This document shows, piece by piece, positions 52,001 through 60,832 of a stretch of DNA of 64,000 nucleotides. The DNA is from an uncultured Caryophanales bacterium (GTDB lineage Bacteria > Bacillota_I > Bacilli_A > RFN20 > CAG-826): the NCBI GenBank assembly GCA_902464635.1, contig CABQKC010000009.1:1-64000 (forward strand). Reading direction: 5' to 3'. The position numbers and the translations under genes were made by a program. The notes under the pieces were generated by a model. It was given only the letters and a program-made list of their open reading frames with translations. It was not told the origin of the DNA and did no database searches. Every line of letters starts with the position of its first letter. The stretch's first letter is position 1.

Positions 52001-52071
52001 TATTACTAAAAGGTCATAAAGATACATATAAAAGGAATAATTTCATCGCGGATGAGATAAGGAAGATATAA
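49045..52071 (+). CDS. dnaE: DNA polymerase III alpha subunit (DnaE type)
   Basis: A C-family replicative polymerase of 1008 aa, somewhat shorter than typical Firmicute DnaE. The catalytic Asp motif is MPDIDMDFEDIRREEV near residue 370, preceded by GPGRGSSAGSLVSFSLG. A helix-hairpin-helix region lies around 750-800 and a C-terminal OB domain (VTVGIVSLVKAIVTKKGSRM) at about 925-1005. The N-terminal PHP domain is degenerate: LHIYSGYS has lost the second His of HxH, and CDFNSISGF replaces the usual TDH. TATAAT lies 10 nt before the ATG with an overlapping AAGAGGA, so the UTR is very short. Confidence 0.93.
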   Translation: MNYLPLHIYSGYSYLKSALSMEKLFGMYIKKGYRYAPICDFNSISGFPELTNYAKQYNLIPIYGMESVISSYHVCFFIKNEVGYKNLLRIIYLSSKQSLTGLDISSLSEGLILVIDGYKGKLKESILNKDRNLSIDLVTNFSSFKETYIGIPYLKDNPSYITSLREFASKYTYLSVAFPFVVYQKSNDAISLEILSSIEKGNKLKDKELQGDLYFLEDEILSSYFNEDELFSCKKIAESTSFSFYQKRGKLPHFENDLNLTSSEYLAKLAYEGLSSRIGNISEQYKSRLDYELKTIDEMGYSDYFLIVNDYCKKAKEKGILVGPGRGSSAGSLVSFSLGIVKADPIKYGLLFERFLNPSRASMPDIDMDFEDIRREEVISYLKEKYGNDKVAHIQVIQTLGPKASLHDIGRVYDFEPREIDLIAKTINNSKWSLRENYKKNNQFRNLVDSDNYYLSIVSLASKIEGLPRQEGIHPSGVILNGEPLYNDVPIKDNDGDELITFEGSPLEKQGFLKMDLLGIRYLTTIHNCLDLIKSRRGISINYEDIPYEDPNAIKLVRENKTVGIFQLEGKGMNNAISILEPTSFDDIVALIALYRPGPMGFISTYAKRKKGIERTYYINKEVEEILSPTYGIIVYQEQIMLLAMKMASFSLGEADLFRRAISKKDQLQLKSLQDKFVNGCLNSGYSKEVALKTFEQIYKFASYGFNKSHSVSYAILLLQMAYLKYYYKEEFYSAYLSTLAFSDPKFKSAYLEAKRMGISFLSPDINKATNYFLPLEDNKIMFPLSNLGLVSSTSLSRLVVIEREQNGPYKNLFDFACRNKGHGLKLDSFLKYIDAGCFDSFPLNRPSKRLNAPNIINYADMMVAEDGTSLLDLDFPYPELKSIRDDKVNDLLYEKEALGVILSSSLLENKKEIIEKEKAINLDDIDNKKEFVTVGIVSLVKAIVTKKGSRMAFLSVYNDTTSVEFTLFPNVYDVAYPILKEGNTILLKGHKDTYKRNNFIADEIRKI

Positions 52072-52073
52072 AA

Positions 52074-54671
52074 ATGGATAAATTAATTGTAATCGACGGG
52101 AATTCTTTGTTGTTCAGGGCTTTCTATGCGACTAGCTTTGCAGGTCCTGAATCCATAATGAGGACAAGTTTCAACCAACCTACCAATGCTATATTCGCCT
52201 TTGGTAACATGATTTTGAAAATACTAGCCAAATTAGGTAAAAACGATGGGATATTCGTTGGTTTTGACTGCGATTCCCATACTTTTAGGAAAGAAGAATT
52301 CGCCGATTATAAAGCCAATAGGAAACCTTGTCCGGAGGAATTGAAGACCCAGTTCCCTTTATCTAGGGATTTATTGTCTTCTTTATCTATTACTCATTTT
52401 GAATTGCATGGAGTCGAGGCCGATGATATTTGTGGCTCGATTGCTAAAGAAGCTTCTAGAAAAGGAATAAAGGTAGAAATATATACTTCCGATAGGGATT
52501 ATCTTCAATTAATCGATAAAAATATCTCCATTAATCTACCAGTTAAGGGGTTATCCGAATTAAAGAATGTTAATGAAGATAATATATTCTCCGAATTTGG
52601 ATTCTACCCTTTACAAACCATTACTTATAAAGGACTTAGGGGTGATTCTAGCGATAATCTCCCTGGAATTGCAGGAATTGGAGATGTAACTGCTAAAAAA
52701 TTAATCCAGGAATATCAGGATTTTGATTCGATTATCCTTGCTGCAAAAGAAGGCAAGATCAAAGGCAAGATGGCCCAAAAGATAATAGATGGCGAGGCAA
52801 TTGGAAGAGAATGCTTGAAACTAGCCACTATCAAATTGGATATCGATCTTCCATTTGAACTAGATTCGCTTCTATATAAAGGATATGAATATAGCAAGGC
52901 AAAAGCCTTTACTAGCAAATATGAATTAAAGCAATTAGAAGCCAAATTATCTTCTTCCGATCTTAAAAAAGAAGAAAAGAAAGTCGATGTAACTGTTTTA
53001 TCTAATTTAGATAATATTACTTTTAAAGACGGATTCTCTTTCTATTTTGATATCGATGATGGACCATATTATAACCTTACTCCGCATGGGGTTGCCCTTT
53101 TTATGGATGATAAATCCTATTATGTCCCATTCTCCTTAATTTTAGAAAATCCTAAATTCAAGGAAGCCTTGGAAAATAAAGATATATCTAAGATTACATA
53201 TGATTATAAGAAAGCAATTGTCATATTGAATAAATTTGGCATTGGATTAAATGGGGATATATTCGATGCAATGCTAGCTTCTTATGTATTGGATTCATCT
53301 ATTTGTTCTAGCGAAGAATCTTGCTTTGAATATTATGGATTAAGCGTCGATCATGATGAAATTAGCCTTTTATCTAGCTTCAACAAGATGAGGTGCACTT
53401 CTATTGCTAGGAATTCCTATCTAATAAAAGACAAGGCCTTATCGTTATTAAAAGATAATAACCAACTAGATTTATATAACAACATCGAACTTCCTTTGGC
53501 TAGGATTTTAGCCAAGATGGAGATAGAAGGTTTCCCTCTTTCTAAAGATGAACTATCCTCTTTAGGAAAAGGATTCAAAGACAAATTAAAGGAAGAAGAA
53601 GAGATTTTGTTTAAATTAGCAGGCCATTCATTTAATCCTGCCTCCCCTAAACAAGTAAGTGCAATTCTATTTGATGAAATGAAACTAGTCTCTCCGAAAG
53701 GAAAAGGGACATCTAGCGATATATTGAATTCTTTATTAGACAAAAGCGAATTCCCTAAACACCTGCTCGAATATAGGAAATATGCAAAATTATTAGGTAC
53801 ATATGTCGATGGATTTATCCCCCATATCCAAGAAGATGGGAAGGTACATACTATTTTTAACCAAGCCCTTACCACAACAGGCAGGTTATCTTCTTCTAAC
53901 CCAAATTTGCAAAATATATCCGGGAAAGATGAAGATGGATTAAAAGTAAAAGCATGTTTCCATTATCCATCCAATAAGATTATGGCCTTAGACTATTCGC
54001 AAGTCGAACTTAGGGTTTTGGCATCTTTAGCTAATTCAAAAGACTACAAAGAAATATTCTCTTCTAGTAGAGATATCCATAGCGAGACTGCTAGAAAAGT
54101 ATTCGGATTAAGTAAGGACGAAGAAGTTCCACATGCTTTAAGAAAAAAGGCAAAGGCTGTCAATTTTGCAATTATATATGGGACTACTCCTTATGGATTA
54201 AGCGAACAAATTGGTTGTTCCCCTGCTGAAGCTTCTTCCTTAATAAAAAGCTTCTATACCCATTATCCTGAAATAAGGACTTATCTATCTAGTATCATTG
54301 AAAATGCCGAAAAGAGCGGATATGTCGAGACAATGTTTGGAAGAAGAAGATACCTTCCAGATTTGACTTCCCCTAATTTTGCAAAGCGCGAAGCAGCGAA
54401 GCGAGCTGCCTTAAATGCCCCAGTCCAAGGAAGCGCGGCCGATTTAATTAAAATCGCCATGATTAAAGTCGATGAATTTTTAACTAAGAACAATTACAAG
54501 AGCAAGATGGTTCTGCAGATCCACGATGAACTTGATTTCCTTTTGGATAAAGATGAGGAAAGCTTCCTTCCAGATAAGATTAAAGAAATCATGGAAACTT
54601 GCGTGAATATGGATGTCAAATTGGAAGCAAGTTGCTCATTTGGATCTAATTTTGCTTCAACAAAGGATTAA
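52074..54671 (+). CDS. polA: DNA polymerase I
   Basis: An A-family polymerase of 865 aa for Okazaki fragment processing and repair. The 5'-3' exonuclease domain occupies about residues 1-290 (IDGNSLLFRAFYA, YTSDRDYLQLI, GDSSDNLPGIAGIG). A vestigial 3'-5' exonuclease domain follows: exo I reads YFDIDDG instead of D-x-E, and later exo motifs are not recognisable. The polymerase domain has MALDYSQVELRVLASL (motif A), RKKAKAVNFAIIYGTTPYGL (motif B) and LQIHDELDFLL (motif C). It starts 2 nt after dnaE, so the two are in one operon. Confidence 0.97.
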   Translation: MDKLIVIDGNSLLFRAFYATSFAGPESIMRTSFNQPTNAIFAFGNMILKILAKLGKNDGIFVGFDCDSHTFRKEEFADYKANRKPCPEELKTQFPLSRDLLSSLSITHFELHGVEADDICGSIAKEASRKGIKVEIYTSDRDYLQLIDKNISINLPVKGLSELKNVNEDNIFSEFGFYPLQTITYKGLRGDSSDNLPGIAGIGDVTAKKLIQEYQDFDSIILAAKEGKIKGKMAQKIIDGEAIGRECLKLATIKLDIDLPFELDSLLYKGYEYSKAKAFTSKYELKQLEAKLSSSDLKKEEKKVDVTVLSNLDNITFKDGFSFYFDIDDGPYYNLTPHGVALFMDDKSYYVPFSLILENPKFKEALENKDISKITYDYKKAIVILNKFGIGLNGDIFDAMLASYVLDSSICSSEESCFEYYGLSVDHDEISLLSSFNKMRCTSIARNSYLIKDKALSLLKDNNQLDLYNNIELPLARILAKMEIEGFPLSKDELSSLGKGFKDKLKEEEEILFKLAGHSFNPASPKQVSAILFDEMKLVSPKGKGTSSDILNSLLDKSEFPKHLLEYRKYAKLLGTYVDGFIPHIQEDGKVHTIFNQALTTTGRLSSSNPNLQNISGKDEDGLKVKACFHYPSNKIMALDYSQVELRVLASLANSKDYKEIFSSSRDIHSETARKVFGLSKDEEVPHALRKKAKAVNFAIIYGTTPYGLSEQIGCSPAEASSLIKSFYTHYPEIRTYLSSIIENAEKSGYVETMFGRRRYLPDLTSPNFAKREAAKRAALNAPVQGSAADLIKIAMIKVDEFLTKNNYKSKMVLQIHDELDFLLDKDEESFLPDKIKEIMETCVNMDVKLEASCSFGSNFASTKD

Positions 54672-54674
54672 TAT

Positions 54675-56072
54675 ATGCCCGAATTACCAGAAGTAGAGAC
54701 TTTTAGAAGAGTCTTAGAAAAAGATTTGTCATCTAGGAAGATAAACAAGATAAATATTATCTATTCCAAGACAATTCAATCTGATCTAATTGAATTTATA
54801 GATAAAGTAACTAGTTCTAGATTTATTAATATTTCTAGAAAAGGCAAGTTTCTCTTATTCCATCTAGATAATTCTTTTTGTTTGTTGTCTCATCTAAGGA
54901 TGGAAGGAAAATATTTTATCGAACCTCTAGATGAGCCTAGAAAAAAGCATGATTTAGTCGAATTTATTTTAGATAACAACACCAAACTAGTTTATAATGA
55001 TGTCAGGAAATTTGGCTTTATATCCTTATACAAAGAAAAAGATGTTTTAGCCACTCCTCCTTTATCTAATCTAGGCAAAGAGCCTTTTGAAATTAGTGAA
55101 GTCGAATTATTTGAAGGATTAAGCAAAAGAAAAGATGTCATAAAAGAAGCCTTGCTTGATCAGAATTTGATTTCAGGATTAGGGAATATTTATGATGATG
55201 AAGTTTTATATGCATCTAAAATTCATCCAACTACCCCATCTAATAAAATTAGTTTAGAGCAATGTAAAGAAATCATTAAAAATTCAATATCAGTCTTAAA
55301 CAAGGCGATTAATAATAAAGGCTCGACGATTAAAAGCTTCCATTTCAAGGAAAATGAATCGGGTTCAATGCAAGATTATTTGCTTTGCTATGGTAAAGAA
55401 GGAAAGAAGTGTCCTAGATGCGGATCTATTTTCCATAAGATTAGAGTTGGAGGAAGAGGGACTACATATTGTCCAACTTGCCAACAAAATAAATATAAAC
55501 CTTATGTAATCGGGATAACCGGCCCAATACATGCAGGCAAATCTAGCGTTTCCGCTTATTTTAAATCCAAGGGCTTTGTTGTTTTCGATGCAGATAAGCA
55601 AATTAAGGAAATGTATCTAGAAAAGCCTATCATTGAAACAATGGTCAAGATGTTTGGCCCTTCAATACTTAAGGATAATAACATCGATAAAAGTGAATTA
55701 TCTTCATTACTCCTAATTGAATCTAATAAAAAGAAATTAATGGATTATCTTTATCCTATATTATTTAAAAGAGCCGAGGAATTCATAGATAATGCGAAAA
55801 GCAATGTCATTTTAGATGTACCCATTCTATATAAATCTAATCTAGATAACCTAACTGATTATGTAATTTATATAGATGCCCCAGTTCAAATTAGGGAAGA
55901 AAGGATTCTAAAAGAAAATAGAGATGCCTCTACCTTATTAAAAATAAATGCAAGTTATCCTGCTTCTATTTCAAAAAAGAAAGCATCCATATATATAAAT
56001 AACGATGCCTCCATTGCTGATTTATATAATAAATTAGATAAAATCAATATCCCAAGTGGATATAAATATTAA
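54675..56072 (+). CDS. mutM::coaE: fusion of formamidopyrimidine-DNA glycosylase and dephospho-CoA kinase
   Basis: A 465-aa fusion. Residues 1 to about 273 are a complete MutM/Fpg glycosylase-lyase: N-terminal PELPEVETFRR with the catalytic Pro2/Glu3, LSHLRMEGKYF with the conserved Lys, and zinc finger CPRCGSIFHK...TTYCPTCQ. After about four residues, residues 277-465 are a full-length CoaE kinase: VIGITGPIHAGKSSVSAYF (P-loop), VFDADKQIKEMYLEKP, and VILDVPILYKSNLD. The second half would make dephospho-CoA into CoA. Separate polA, mutM and coaE genes in this order are standard in Bacilli, so the fusion joins normal neighbours. It overlaps dnaI tail to tail by 4 bp. Confidence 0.92.
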   Translation: MPELPEVETFRRVLEKDLSSRKINKINIIYSKTIQSDLIEFIDKVTSSRFINISRKGKFLLFHLDNSFCLLSHLRMEGKYFIEPLDEPRKKHDLVEFILDNNTKLVYNDVRKFGFISLYKEKDVLATPPLSNLGKEPFEISEVELFEGLSKRKDVIKEALLDQNLISGLGNIYDDEVLYASKIHPTTPSNKISLEQCKEIIKNSISVLNKAINNKGSTIKSFHFKENESGSMQDYLLCYGKEGKKCPRCGSIFHKIRVGGRGTTYCPTCQQNKYKPYVIGITGPIHAGKSSVSAYFKSKGFVVFDADKQIKEMYLEKPIIETMVKMFGPSILKDNNIDKSELSSLLLIESNKKKLMDYLYPILFKRAEEFIDNAKSNVILDVPILYKSNLDNLTDYVIYIDAPVQIREERILKENRDASTLLKINASYPASISKKKASIYINNDASIADLYNKLDKINIPSGYKY

Positions 56073-56968
56073 TATAGATTCAGGCTTGTAGATATATCAA
56101 AGCCATTCCCGCAATTACGGGTCAATATATCTTTTAGTTGCCTTGCATATATTGGGCCAATCTTATCTTTATATAAAGATTCAATTTCTTTAATTGAAAA
56201 ACTAGACCCAAAGAAAGTACGTAATCCCTGCTTATTTCTATAATCTAATAAAGGCAATAGATAGGTTGAGAAAGTATATTCGGTTTTGTATTCATTTCCA
56301 AAATCATCGATGACAAGTAAAGGAGCATTTTTGATTTTATCGAAATAAATATCGAATTCTTCCTTATTTAAATATGATAGATTCTTGAATTTTTCTAATA
56401 AAGACTGGCAAGAAACATAGGCACACCCTGGATGAGATTTAGCAAAATAAACGGCAAAAGTAGCTAAAATATATGATTTTCCTGATCTAGTCGAACCATA
56501 TAGATAAATCCAAGAAGAGCTCTTTTCTTTTACCGAACTCCCAATCGCTTTATAGGCTTCTCCCCTAACAATGCTCGTGTCAATAGATTTAACTTTATTA
56601 TCTAAATAGCTATCAGGGAAAGAATAAGTAAAGAACATCTTCTTCTTTTCTTCTAATTTAGACACTTCCTTGCAAGGAGAAAAAGAGGGCACGACTAGAG
56701 AATCTCTTTTTTCTAGATCCATCTTTAGATATGGATTATTTTTCTTACATTTATCTAGCCCAGGGCAATTAAGACAATAATTAACATCTTCCTGATAAGT
56801 TAACAAAATGGCTAGATTAGCCTTAACTTCCTTCGCGGTTAAGCCAAGCTTAGAAGAAATCGTCTCATAGACAATAGGATCATTTTTAAGTCCTTCGATT
56901 GATTCCTTATATAAAGAATCTATGTTGCCAAGTTTAATCGAACTCAAATTTAATTTTTCCATAATCAA
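56069..56968 (-). CDS. dnaI: primosomal helicase loader DnaI-like AAA+ ATPase
   Basis: A 299-aa helicase loader. The N-terminal part has a Cys cluster, NYCLNCPGLDKCKKNNP, consistent with the DnaI zinc-binding domain. The AAA+ part has a non-standard Walker A, LYGSTRSGKSYILATF, and Walker B NAPLLVIDDFGNEYKTEY. GLRTFFGSSFSIKEIESL covers sensor 1. It overlaps the dnaB-like gene by 4 bp, the usual Firmicute dnaB-dnaI pair that loads the replicative helicase. Confidence 0.9.
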   Translation of the reverse strand: MIMEKLNLSSIKLGNIDSLYKESIEGLKNDPIVYETISSKLGLTAKEVKANLAILLTYQEDVNYCLNCPGLDKCKKNNPYLKMDLEKRDSLVVPSFSPCKEVSKLEEKKKMFFTYSFPDSYLDNKVKSIDTSIVRGEAYKAIGSSVKEKSSSWIYLYGSTRSGKSYILATFAVYFAKSHPGCAYVSCQSLLEKFKNLSYLNKEEFDIYFDKIKNAPLLVIDDFGNEYKTEYTFSTYLLPLLDYRNKQGLRTFFGSSFSIKEIESLYKDKIGPIYARQLKDILTRNCGNGFDISTSLNLY

Positions 56969-58194
56969 TCATCAAAACTTTCTAGATAATTCTTTATATC
57001 TTCTTCTGTCTCTAATTTAGTAGAATCCTCTTCTTTATTTGCTTCTACCTTAACTTCTTCTTTAACTACAGGGGTTACTTCTTTTTCTATTTTAGTTTTC
57101 TTATAACTAACTTTATTACTTGGCAACGAATTCAATATTTCCATTGCATCTTTAGCATTCTTCGCGCCTTTCCTAGTTAGGATTGCCCCAAGATTTTCGC
57201 AGTATGTATAAGAAAGAATCCCATCATTTTTAGCCAATGCATAATCAATAATTACATTGATAAGCGGATTAGATAAATTTGCATTGAAGGCAAGAGATTG
57301 AATTAATTTTAGATCCTTGACGGAAGGGCGATGTCCGCTTTGGAGGTTATATAGGAATTCCTTAGGAGTGACTTCATCCATCATCTCTATCTTTTTCTTT
57401 AAGGCACTTGGGGCACTTACTTGGCTTTTTGGGGTTTCGTTTTTACCAATATAATCAAACTTCATGCTGGCCCTACATTGCTTTTCTATAATTAGGAAGT
57501 CAATTTTTCCGTTTACTAAGGCTTGACGGACAATCTCAGCCATAGTATCAGCATCATAGCCATAAAGAATCGCGAATTTAGCAATCTTTTCTTTGTCATC
57601 ATCGCTAATCGAATTTAGATTAATCCCAAAAGAAAGAAGAGAATTATTCAATTTAGAATAATCAAATGAGGTTTCTAATTTGGCTTTCTTTTCTTTAGCT
57701 TTAGTCAATACATTTTCATTTGGTGCCCCAAAATAATCTGAATAGGTTTCAGAGACATCCTTAAATCCTGGTAATTTTATGGATTTAAGATATTTGGATT
57801 CAATTATCTTATATTCATCTTTGCCTATATAAGTCCTTAATAAAGATGAGAATAATGGTTCATTTAGGAAATCTTTCGGGCCTAAAGGAGAACGAATGCA
57901 ATAGATAAAGCAATTGGCAGTCGGGCTTTCTTGGAATAAGGTCTTGATTAATCCTACTGCTTCTAATGCCAAGAAAGCGTTATATACTTCATTGACACTC
58001 AATTGAAGCCAGCCAAGCATTCTTTCGTGAGTTACCATGTTATTTGGCTTTTCTGACATCAAGAAGGCATATAAAGAAAAAGCCTTCCCTCCAATCAAAG
58101 GAAGATAGAGGTCTCTTACCTTTAAAATATCATCAGAATCATAAGAATCGTTTTTTCTAGTTTCGTAAAAATCAAGTGCGCCAAAAGAATGCAT
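56965..58194 (-). CDS. dnaB: replication initiation/membrane attachment protein DnaB (Bacillus type)
   Basis: A 409-aa DnaB/DnaD-superfamily primosome protein, not the replicative helicase. The N-terminal winged-helix part contains LYLPLIGGKAFSLYAFLMSE. A DnaB/DnaD C-terminal-like helical domain is visible around VTPKEFLYNLQSGHRPSVKDL and AILTRKGAKNAKDAMEIL. A charged, disordered tail (about 355-409, VKEEVKVEANKEEDS) ends the protein. GAGGAG is the ribosome-binding site. In most Bacilli nrdR precedes this gene; it is absent here. Confidence 0.85.
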   Translation of the reverse strand: MHSFGALDFYETRKNDSYDSDDILKVRDLYLPLIGGKAFSLYAFLMSEKPNNMVTHERMLGWLQLSVNEVYNAFLALEAVGLIKTLFQESPTANCFIYCIRSPLGPKDFLNEPLFSSLLRTYIGKDEYKIIESKYLKSIKLPGFKDVSETYSDYFGAPNENVLTKAKEKKAKLETSFDYSKLNNSLLSFGINLNSISDDDKEKIAKFAILYGYDADTMAEIVRQALVNGKIDFLIIEKQCRASMKFDYIGKNETPKSQVSAPSALKKKIEMMDEVTPKEFLYNLQSGHRPSVKDLKLIQSLAFNANLSNPLINVIIDYALAKNDGILSYTYCENLGAILTRKGAKNAKDAMEILNSLPSNKVSYKKTKIEKEVTPVVKEEVKVEANKEEDSTKLETEEDIKNYLESFDD

Positions 58195-58330
58195 ATAAAT
58201 CTCCTCTAAAAGGATAACATTTTTAGAAGGATATTTTTATAGAAGTTTATATTTTCTCTTCTTTTTAAATAACATTAATTTTAAAAATTACCATTATTAC
58301 TTATAAAATCAGGAAAATACTATCTAAAGT

Positions 58331-58350
58331 ACGAATATTTATATATTCGT
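58331..58350. promoter_or_regulatory. 20-bp inverted repeat upstream of pfkA
   Basis: ACGAATAT-N4-ATATTCGT is a perfect inverted repeat with 8-bp arms, just upstream of the pfkA -35 region. It is a good candidate operator for a dimeric regulator of the pfkA-pyk operon. The regulator is unknown. Confidence 0.55.
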
Positions 58351-58375
58351 GGGTACATTCCAAATAGAAATAGGC

Positions 58376-58381
58376 TATAAT
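58376..58381 (+). promoter_or_regulatory. -10 box of the pfkA-pyk operon
   Basis: TATAAT lies 23 nt before the pfkA ATG, with GAGGTA in between as ribosome-binding site. The -35 (around 58353-58358, GTACAT-like) is weak. Confidence 0.6.
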
Positions 58382-58404
58382 CTATCCGGAAATCGAGGTA
58401 GTTT

Positions 58405-59367
58405 ATGATTCAAAAGATTGGTGTACTTACCTCCGGTGGTGATTCCCCGGGAATGAATTGTGCCATAAGAGCTGTTGTTAGAGCTGGTTTATCTTATGGA
58501 CTTGAAGTATATGGAATAATGGATGGCTATAGAGGATTAGTCGATGATGACATGTTCTTAATGAATAGATCTTCTGTATCTGACATCGTCAATAGAGGCG
58601 GTACGATTTTGCAAACTGCACGTCTTCGTGAATTCAAAGAAGAAAGCGTTAGACAGATTGCTGTCAATAACCTAAGGAAAAGAGGCATTGATGCCCTTGT
58701 AGTTATTGGTGGCGATGGCTCCTATATGGGTGCTAAAAAGCTTACCGAAATGGGCATCAACTGTGTTGGGCTTCCTGGAACTATCGATAATGATATTGCT
58801 TCTACTGACTATACAATCGGATTCGATACTTGTTTGAATACAATTGTCGAATGCGTAGATAAGATTAGGGATACAACCGAATCACATCAACGTTGTGCTG
58901 TTATCGAAGTAATGGGCAACCACTGTGGTGATCTTGCCTTATTCTCAGGTTTGGCAGAGGGTGCTGAAATGATTATTACTCCAGATCACCCAATCCCAGA
59001 AGACGAAATAATTGATTCCTTGAAGAAATTGCATGACTCAAAAAAGAAGAGGGCCATTGTTATAGTTTCAGAAAAGATGTATCCAGATATTCATGCCTTT
59101 GCTGCTAAAATCGGCGAGAACACCGGCTTTGAATGCCGTGCCGAAGTATTAGGCAGAGTCCAAAGAGGCGGCGCCCCTAGCGCTTTTGATAGAATCCTAG
59201 CAGCTAGAATGGGTGCATATGCCGTTGATTGCCTTCTTGATGGAAAAGGTGGCATCTGCGTTGGCTTAATCAATAACAAGATTGTTGATTATGATATCTA
59301 CGAAGCACTTCAATTGCCACGTGATAAGCATGTTTCGATGCTTAGATTGATTGATATCCTAAAATAA
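58405..59367 (+). CDS. pfkA: ATP-dependent 6-phosphofructokinase
   Basis: PfkA phosphorylates fructose 6-phosphate, the committed step of glycolysis. It is 320 aa. LTSGGDSPGMNCAIRAVVRAG opens with the Gly-Gly-Asp of ATP-type enzymes. VVIGGDGSYMGAKKL, GLPGTIDNDIASTDYTIGFD (catalytic Asp) and RAEVLGRVQRGGAPSAFDR are present. GAGGTA precedes the ATG. pyk follows by 10 nt, a classic Firmicute operon. Confidence 0.97.
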   Translation: MIQKIGVLTSGGDSPGMNCAIRAVVRAGLSYGLEVYGIMDGYRGLVDDDMFLMNRSSVSDIVNRGGTILQTARLREFKEESVRQIAVNNLRKRGIDALVVIGGDGSYMGAKKLTEMGINCVGLPGTIDNDIASTDYTIGFDTCLNTIVECVDKIRDTTESHQRCAVIEVMGNHCGDLALFSGLAEGAEMIITPDHPIPEDEIIDSLKKLHDSKKKRAIVIVSEKMYPDIHAFAAKIGENTGFECRAEVLGRVQRGGAPSAFDRILAARMGAYAVDCLLDGKGGICVGLINNKIVDYDIYEALQLPRDKHVSMLRLIDILK

Positions 59368-59377
59368 GAGGGAACCC

Positions 59378-60832
59378 ATGCTTTTTAACATTTCTAAAAA
59401 GACAAAAATTGTCTGCACGATCGGTCCTGCTAGCGATACAAGAGAAAAAATCCTTGAATTATATAAAGCCGGTATGACTGTCATGAGGGTCAATTTTTCC
59501 CATGGTACTCATCAAGAACAACTAGGAAAAATAAAGATTGCACGTGATTTTGAACGCGATGGAATCTATATCCCAGTCGCACTCGATACTAAAGGTCCTG
59601 AAATCAGGACTGGCTATATGAAAGACGGGGCCATTAAAGTCTCAACTGGCCAAAAAATGGTTATCTCCATGGAAGATAGACTTGGAGATGAAAACGGTTT
59701 CTCTGTTACCTATAAGGGTTTATATGATGATGTAAAAGTCGGAGACCATATCCTTATTGATGATGGTAATCTTGATTTCTTGATAATTAAGAAGAATGAA
59801 GATAATAGAACCTTATTAGTAGAAGCTAGAAATGCCCATATCTTAAAGGACCAAAAAGGTGTCAATTGCCCATTTTCTAGGCTTAATATGCCCTTTATAT
59901 CTCCTTCTGATGAAAGCGACCTTAAGTTTGGATGCGAGCAGCATGTAGATGCAATATTTGCTTCTTTTACTAGACGTAAGGAAGATATTCTTGAAATAAG
60001 GAAAGTCTTAACTAAATACGGCGAACCTGATATCCCAATATTTGCTAAGATTGAAAATCCTGAAGCCATAGAAAAAATAAAAGAAATTGTCGATGAAGCT
60101 GATGGAATCATGGTTGCTAGAGGCGATTTAGGAGTAGAAATACCTCCTGAACAAGTCCCAGTAATCCAAAAAGAAATCATTGAATTATGTAGGAAAAAGG
60201 GCAAGCCAGTCATCACTGCTACCCAAATGCTAGATTCAATGGTAGCTCATCCTCGTCCAACTAGGGCTGAAGTTTCTGACTGCGCCACCGCTATTAATGA
60301 ATCTAGCGATGCTGTCATGCTTTCAGCTGAATCTGCTTCAGGACTTTATCCAGTTGAGTCTTGTGCTATGCAAGCTAAGATTGCTGCTACAATGGAAAAA
60401 TATCTAGATTATGAGAAACTAGCTAGAGAAGCTTATGAAACTAGTGAGCATTCAAATAACGATGCTATTTCTAATGCAGTTGCCAATACAGCTTTATTAA
60501 TCGGGGCTAAACTAATTGTCAATTTCACCGAAACTGGCAAATCCACTGTAAGAATTTCTAAATCAAGACCATGCTGCCCTATTATTTCTATTACTAATAG
60601 AAGAAGCACTGCCATGAAAGGTGCCTTTATGTGGGGTGTTTATTCGGTATTACTAAAAACTTCCATGCCTGATTTTATCGAGGAAATGGAAGTACTTGCA
60701 CTTAAGATTGCTAGAGATCAAGGCATACCTGCTGGAGAGCCAATCATTATTGCTGGCGGCACTCCTACCGGTGCAGGGAAAACTAATTTCATGCGAATTG
60801 TAAATGTCAATTCGATTGAAGATATTGATTAG
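59378..60832 (+). CDS. pyk: pyruvate kinase
   Basis: Pyruvate kinase makes ATP and pyruvate from phosphoenolpyruvate. It is 484 aa, so it lacks the extra C-terminal PEP-utiliser-like domain of some Bacillus enzymes. TKIVCTIGPASDTREKILEL and MRVNFSHGTHQEQ are near the N-terminus. The active-site signature IPIFAKIENPEAIEKIKEI has the catalytic Lys. MVARGDLGVEIPPEQVP and KPVITATQMLDSMV follow. The regulatory C-terminal domain covers about residues 350-480. AGAGGGA is the ribosome-binding site. Confidence 0.97.
   Translation: MLFNISKKTKIVCTIGPASDTREKILELYKAGMTVMRVNFSHGTHQEQLGKIKIARDFERDGIYIPVALDTKGPEIRTGYMKDGAIKVSTGQKMVISMEDRLGDENGFSVTYKGLYDDVKVGDHILIDDGNLDFLIIKKNEDNRTLLVEARNAHILKDQKGVNCPFSRLNMPFISPSDESDLKFGCEQHVDAIFASFTRRKEDILEIRKVLTKYGEPDIPIFAKIENPEAIEKIKEIVDEADGIMVARGDLGVEIPPEQVPVIQKEIIELCRKKGKPVITATQMLDSMVAHPRPTRAEVSDCATAINESSDAVMLSAESASGLYPVESCAMQAKIAATMEKYLDYEKLAREAYETSEHSNNDAISNAVANTALLIGAKLIVNFTETGKSTVRISKSRPCCPIISITNRRSTAMKGAFMWGVYSVLLKTSMPDFIEEMEVLALKIARDQGIPAGEPIIIAGGTPTGAGKTNFMRIVNVNSIEDID

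Noticed and set aside
55485..55515. MutM::CoaE junction as a sequencing frameshift
   Set aside because: Both halves are in the same frame with a natural short linker and no homopolymer at the junction. Read-level confirmation would still be useful.
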